From: WHSW01 sp963851045
GTDB lineage: Bacteria; Actinomycetota; Thermoleophilia; Solirubrobacterales; 70-9
Direction: 5' to 3'
Length of the DNA stretch: 64,000 nt
Assembly: GCA_963851045.1 (NCBI GenBank)
Contig: CAWKNC010000001.1
Coordinates: 558,001 to 622,000, forward strand
Notes under the pieces: generated by a model
Seen by the model: only the letters and a program-made list of their open reading frames with translations
Database searches by the model: none
Told to the model about the DNA's origin: nothing
Made by a program: the position numbers and the translations under genes
Shown here: positions 61,331 through 64,000 of the stretch, in pieces
Position numbering within the stretch: position 1 is the first letter of the stretch
Layout of the letters: every line of letters begins with the position of its first letter

Positions 61331-62212
61331 CTACTTCAGCAGCCGTGACAGCCGGCGGTCCTTGAGCACCTTGCCGTCGGTCTGGCACTCCGGGCAGTAG
61401 TTGGTCTGGTGCTCGGCGAAGTAGACGGCCTCGATGGTCGTCTCACACCGCGGGCAGGGCTCACCCTCACGGCGGTGGACCTTCAGCGGCATCGGCAGCT
61501 TGTCGGGCACGGTGTCGCCGACGACCTCCTCGTAGTGGTCGATCGCCTTGCCGAGGACGTTGAATCCCTCGCGCAGTCGCTCCACCTCATCCCCGTCGAG
61601 GTCCGAGCCCTTGCGAAACGGCGCCAGCTTCGCCTCCCAGAGGATCTCGTCGACCCAGGAGCGCCCGATGCCCGCGATCGCGCGCTGGTCGCGCAGCAGG
61701 GGGTGCAGCTGGCGCGGCTGGTCGATCGCCTTCGCCACCGCCTCCACCGCGGGCAGCGGCCAGGCCTCGGGCCCGAGGGTCGACACCATCTCGTCGGCCT
61801 CGACGCCGCCGACCGGGTAGAGCTTGACCCATGCGCGCTGCTTGGTTCCGAACTCGCGCAGGCGCAGCTCGCGCCCGTCGTTGAGCCGGATCAGCACCCG
61901 CGAGGCGCGGTCCTTCAGCGAGGCACGCTTGTCGAACACCTGCAGGCGCCCGGCACTCATGAGGTGCACGAGGAGCTCAAGCTCAGCCGGGGTCTGACCC
62001 CTCGGGGTCTGACCCCTCAATGAGAACTCAACAATTGGCATCTTGCCCACGCGTCTCGTTCCGGTCACCGTCATGCCCTCGAGCGCGGCGAGCATCGGGT
62101 TGAGGGTCTTGACCGCCACCATGCCGGGTGCCAGCGTCGACTCGACCTCGGCGCCATCCAGGGCGGTCGCGAGACGCCGCGCGGTGATCTCGACCTCAGG
62201 TAGCTCAGGCAT
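61331..62212 (-). CDS. mutM: Formamidopyrimidine-DNA glycosylase (Fpg/MutM family)
   Basis: The 293-residue protein has the Fpg/Nei start MPELPEVEI (catalytic Pro2 and Glu3), the conserved lysine in RRVGKMPIVE, H2TH-like region RAIAGIGRSWVDEILWEAKL, and a C-terminal zinc finger CPRC...CPEC. It excises oxidised purines. Anomaly: the loop after VEFSLRG carries a duplicated GQTPRGQTP encoded by two GGGGTCTGACCCC palindromes, and the last 20 residues after the zinc finger are longer than usual. The Fpg versus Nei assignment is not fully certain. It is divergent from nadA. Confidence 0.9.
   Translation of the reverse strand: MPELPEVEITARRLATALDGAEVESTLAPGMVAVKTLNPMLAALEGMTVTGTRRVGKMPIVEFSLRGQTPRGQTPAELELLVHLMSAGRLQVFDKRASLKDRASRVLIRLNDGRELRLREFGTKQRAWVKLYPVGGVEADEMVSTLGPEAWPLPAVEAVAKAIDQPRQLHPLLRDQRAIAGIGRSWVDEILWEAKLAPFRKGSDLDGDEVERLREGFNVLGKAIDHYEEVVGDTVPDKLPMPLKVHRREGEPCPRCETTIEAVYFAEHQTNYCPECQTDGKVLKDRRLSRLLK
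61989..62016. repeat. Two GGGGTCTGACCCC palindromes inside mutM
   Basis: Identical 13-base dyads (GGGGTC-T-GACCCC) at 61989-62001 and 62004-62016 repeat with a 15-base period, so each adds five codons in frame. They encode GQTPR units in a loop of the glycosylase. Confidence 0.95.
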
Positions 62213-62256
62213 CCCTTACGAGTAAACTGTGTGGCGGTTCATTCGCCCGGTTTGAG

Positions 62257-62274
62257 GTTGGCCAGAGGGCCAAC
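62257..62274 (+). promoter_or_regulatory. Hairpin in the nadA leader
   Basis: GTTGGCC-AGAG-GGCCAAC is a perfect 7-bp dyad with a 4-base loop, about 35 bases before the nadA ATG in the 95-base divergent gap with mutM. It could be an operator for an NAD-responsive repressor or an RNA structure. No match to a named regulator was made. Confidence 0.45.
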
Positions 62275-62307
62275 ACGGGCCGGCGAACATACGAAGGAAG
62301 GCCGAGC

Positions 62308-63339
62308 ATGCAAGAGCTGCCGACACTCCAACGCAACCCGGGCTCCGAGCTGAGCGCCGAGGAGATCGCGCGAATGAGCGCCGAGATTCGCGCGCTCGCC
62401 GCCGAGCACAACGCGGTGATCCTCGCCCACAACTACCAGGTGCCCGAGGTTCAGGACATCGCCGATCACATGGGCGACTCGCTCGGCCTCTCGCGCGAGG
62501 CCGCGGCCACCGACGCCGACGTGATCGTCTTCTGCGGCGTCCACTTCATGGCCGAGACAGCCTCGATCCTCTCGCCCGACAAGACCGTCCTGATCCCCGA
62601 CCCGAATGCCGGCTGTTCGCTCTCGGACTCGATCAACGCGGATCAGCTGCGCGCCTGGAAGGCCGAGCATCCCGGGGCCGTCGTCGTCATGTACGTGAAC
62701 ACGTCCGCCGAGGTGAAGGCCGAGACCGACTACTGCTGCACCTCCTCCAACGCCGTCGCCATCGTCGAGCACATCTGGAGCGAGCACGGGCCGGAGACCG
62801 AGATCCTCTTCGGTCCCGATATGTGGCTCGGGTCGTTCGTGGCGCGGGAGACCGGCCTCACCGAGGACCCGGAGCGCTACGCGCGCTTTCACGTTTGGGA
62901 CGGTGAGTGTCACGTCCACGCCGGAATCCGCCCCGACGACATCACGGCCACCAGGGCCGAGCATCCCGACGCCGAGTTTCTGATCCATCCTGAATGCGGT
63001 TGCTCGACGCAGGCGATGGAGTACGTCGCCTCTGGCGACATCGACGCAGAGGGAGTGCACATGCTCTCGACCTCGGGGATGCTCGCGCATGTCGAGGCCA
63101 ACCCGGATGGAGAGTTCATCGTGGCCACGGAGACCGGGATGCTCTACCCGCTCCACCAGGCGGCGCCGGGAGCGCAACTGATCGAGGCCAACCGGATGGC
63201 GTTCTGCAAGTACATGAAGATGATCACGCTGCCGAAGGTGCGCGATTCGCTGCGAGACCTGAAGGTCGAGGTGAAGGTCGACCCGGCGATCGCGGAGAAG
63301 GCCCGAATCCCCATCGATCGGATGGTCGCGATCGGGTAG
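62308..63339 (+). CDS. nadA: Quinolinate synthase
   Basis: A 343-residue [4Fe-4S] enzyme: LAHNYQVPEVQDIADHMGDS, VIVFCGVHFMAETASIL, the first cluster cysteine Cys103 in PNAGCSLSD, Cys230 and Cys232 in HPECGCS, and Cys300 in AFCKYMKMI. It condenses iminoaspartate and dihydroxyacetone phosphate to quinolinate, the substrate of NadC at 50 kb. GAAGGAAGG precedes the ATG. Divergent from mutM; followed closely by a MauE-like gene. Confidence 0.97.
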   Translation: MQELPTLQRNPGSELSAEEIARMSAEIRALAAEHNAVILAHNYQVPEVQDIADHMGDSLGLSREAAATDADVIVFCGVHFMAETASILSPDKTVLIPDPNAGCSLSDSINADQLRAWKAEHPGAVVVMYVNTSAEVKAETDYCCTSSNAVAIVEHIWSEHGPETEILFGPDMWLGSFVARETGLTEDPERYARFHVWDGECHVHAGIRPDDITATRAEHPDAEFLIHPECGCSTQAMEYVASGDIDAEGVHMLSTSGMLAHVEANPDGEFIVATETGMLYPLHQAAPGAQLIEANRMAFCKYMKMITLPKVRDSLRDLKVEVKVDPAIAEKARIPIDRMVAIG

Positions 63340-63349
63340 CTTCCGCCCC

Positions 63350-64000
63350 GTGGTCGAGGTCATCGCGCGACTAGTTCTCGGCGGGGTCCTGGCAGGGGCG
63401 AGCGTTGCAAAACTGGCCGGGCCGGCCTCGAGCCGCGCTGCGATGGCAACGTTCGGGATCGAAGGCGTTCGCCTGCAGTCGGTCGCCTGGGCGCTGCTGA
63501 TTGCGTGCGAGCTCGGCCTCGCGGCTGGTGTGATCGCGGGATCCGCGACGGCCGCCTACCTCGCCGCTGCGCTGATGGCAACCTTCGCCGCGACCATGAT
63601 CGGCGCGATCCTGAGAGGTCGCGCCGGCGCGCCCTGCGCCTGCTTCGGCGCGCGCTCGACCGTCGGCTGGACGTCGGTGGCGCGCAACGGATTGCTTGCC
63701 GTCGGATTCGCCGCGGTGCCGTCGCTGCCCGGAGGCGACCTCTCGACCGACGAATGGCTCGGACTCGGCCTTGGGCTGGCGCTGCTCGCCTGTGCGGGTC
63801 TCGCCGTCGCGGTGCTCGCGCTGGCCCGCGAGGTTGGTCTGCTGCGGCTGCGCCTCGGCCCCGGCTCTGCTCTGGAGGTGATTGGCGAGGGCCCGGAGGT
63901 GGGAGCGCGCCAGGCCGTGATCTCACGCTTTGAGATCGGCGCCGACACCGAGCTCGCGCTGGCCGTCTTCACCTCGCGCGACTGTCACGTGTGTCACGGC
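63350..64000 (+). CDS. MauE-like membrane protein fused to a thioredoxin-like domain (partial)
   Basis: From GTG 63350, ten bases after the nadA stop, a frame runs to the window edge (217 codons). Residues about 1-160 form four membrane helices of the MauE/DoxX type, with GAPCACFGAR (Cys-X-Cys-Phe-Gly) as in methylamine-utilisation MauE. After a cytoplasmic-looking linker, FTSRDCHVCHG begins a thioredoxin-like domain with a CxxC centre. MauE-MauD pairs handle disulphide formation in methylamine dehydrogenase; here the fusion may be a general thiol redox protein. The 3' end is outside the window. Confidence 0.8.
   Translation, partial: MVEVIARLVLGGVLAGASVAKLAGPASSRAAMATFGIEGVRLQSVAWALLIACELGLAAGVIAGSATAAYLAAALMATFAATMIGAILRGRAGAPCACFGARSTVGWTSVARNGLLAVGFAAVPSLPGGDLSTDEWLGLGLGLALLACAGLAVAVLALAREVGLLRLRLGPGSALEVIGEGPEVGARQAVISRFEIGADTELALAVFTSRDCHVCHG

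Overview
The window is GC-rich bacterial chromosome with dense coding on both strands. It has one tRNA gene, no rRNA, and no phage, transposase or CRISPR signature. The gene families (DUF4235, CWB2-like wall protein, UvsE, Orn/Lys/Arg decarboxylase, DUF2330, MauE-like protein), the many GTG/TTG starts and the stop-start overlaps suggest a high-GC actinobacterium, most likely the Thermoleophilia/Solirubrobacterales branch. That placement is an inference from gene content; no marker phylogeny was run.

Layout. 0-6 kb: DUF4235 protein, then a minus-strand lipid operon (flavin amine oxidase fused to DUF1365, CFA synthase, alpha/beta hydrolase), then a frameshifted GT87-like membrane protein. 6-14 kb: ferritin-like protein, FAH-family hydrolase, tRNA-Asp, small stress and regulatory genes (DUF1801, STAS, VOC), ferritin, enolase-superfamily enzyme, APC permease coupled to a universal stress protein, flavodoxin-like protein, CAP protein. 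14-18 kb: a tight operon of PLP decarboxylase, DDAH-like guanidine hydrolase and M20 carbamoyl-amidohydrolase, probably handling arginine or agmatine. 18-26 kb: secreted seven-bladed propeller protein, CNNM transporter, hydroxyacyl-CoA dehydrogenase, sterol-desaturase-like enzyme, and a large secreted protein ending in three perfectly spaced 24-residue repeats.

26-35 kb: thiolase and acyl-CoA dehydrogenase with related dyad operators, two paralogous lipoproteins, a CWB2/small protein/methyltransferase operon, an M23 peptidase. 35-39 kb: lysA-hom-thrC. 39-49 kb: diguanylate cyclase, comF, short hpf, secA, then a run of coupled genes through tag and uvsE to prfB. prfB shows the classical programmed +1 frameshift plus a second, unexpected one-base insertion. 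49-54 kb: FIST protein, nadC, NTF2-like protein, DUF2330 protein, and a minus-strand methyltransferase/glycosyltransferase pair in which the glycosyltransferase is broken. 54-60.5 kb: a 1,959-residue RTX-like surface protein with an odd hydrolase-like N-terminus. 60.5-64 kb: lipoprotein, Fpg/MutM with a palindrome array inside its coding sequence, nadA, and a MauE-thioredoxin fusion cut by the window end.

Functional threads: NAD synthesis (nadC, nadA), DNA repair (tag, uvsE, fpg), aspartate-family amino acids, fatty-acid oxidation, translation and export housekeeping, and a large cell-surface repertoire. Five unplanned single-base insertions in three genes suggest that local sequence quality should be checked before any gene is called dead.
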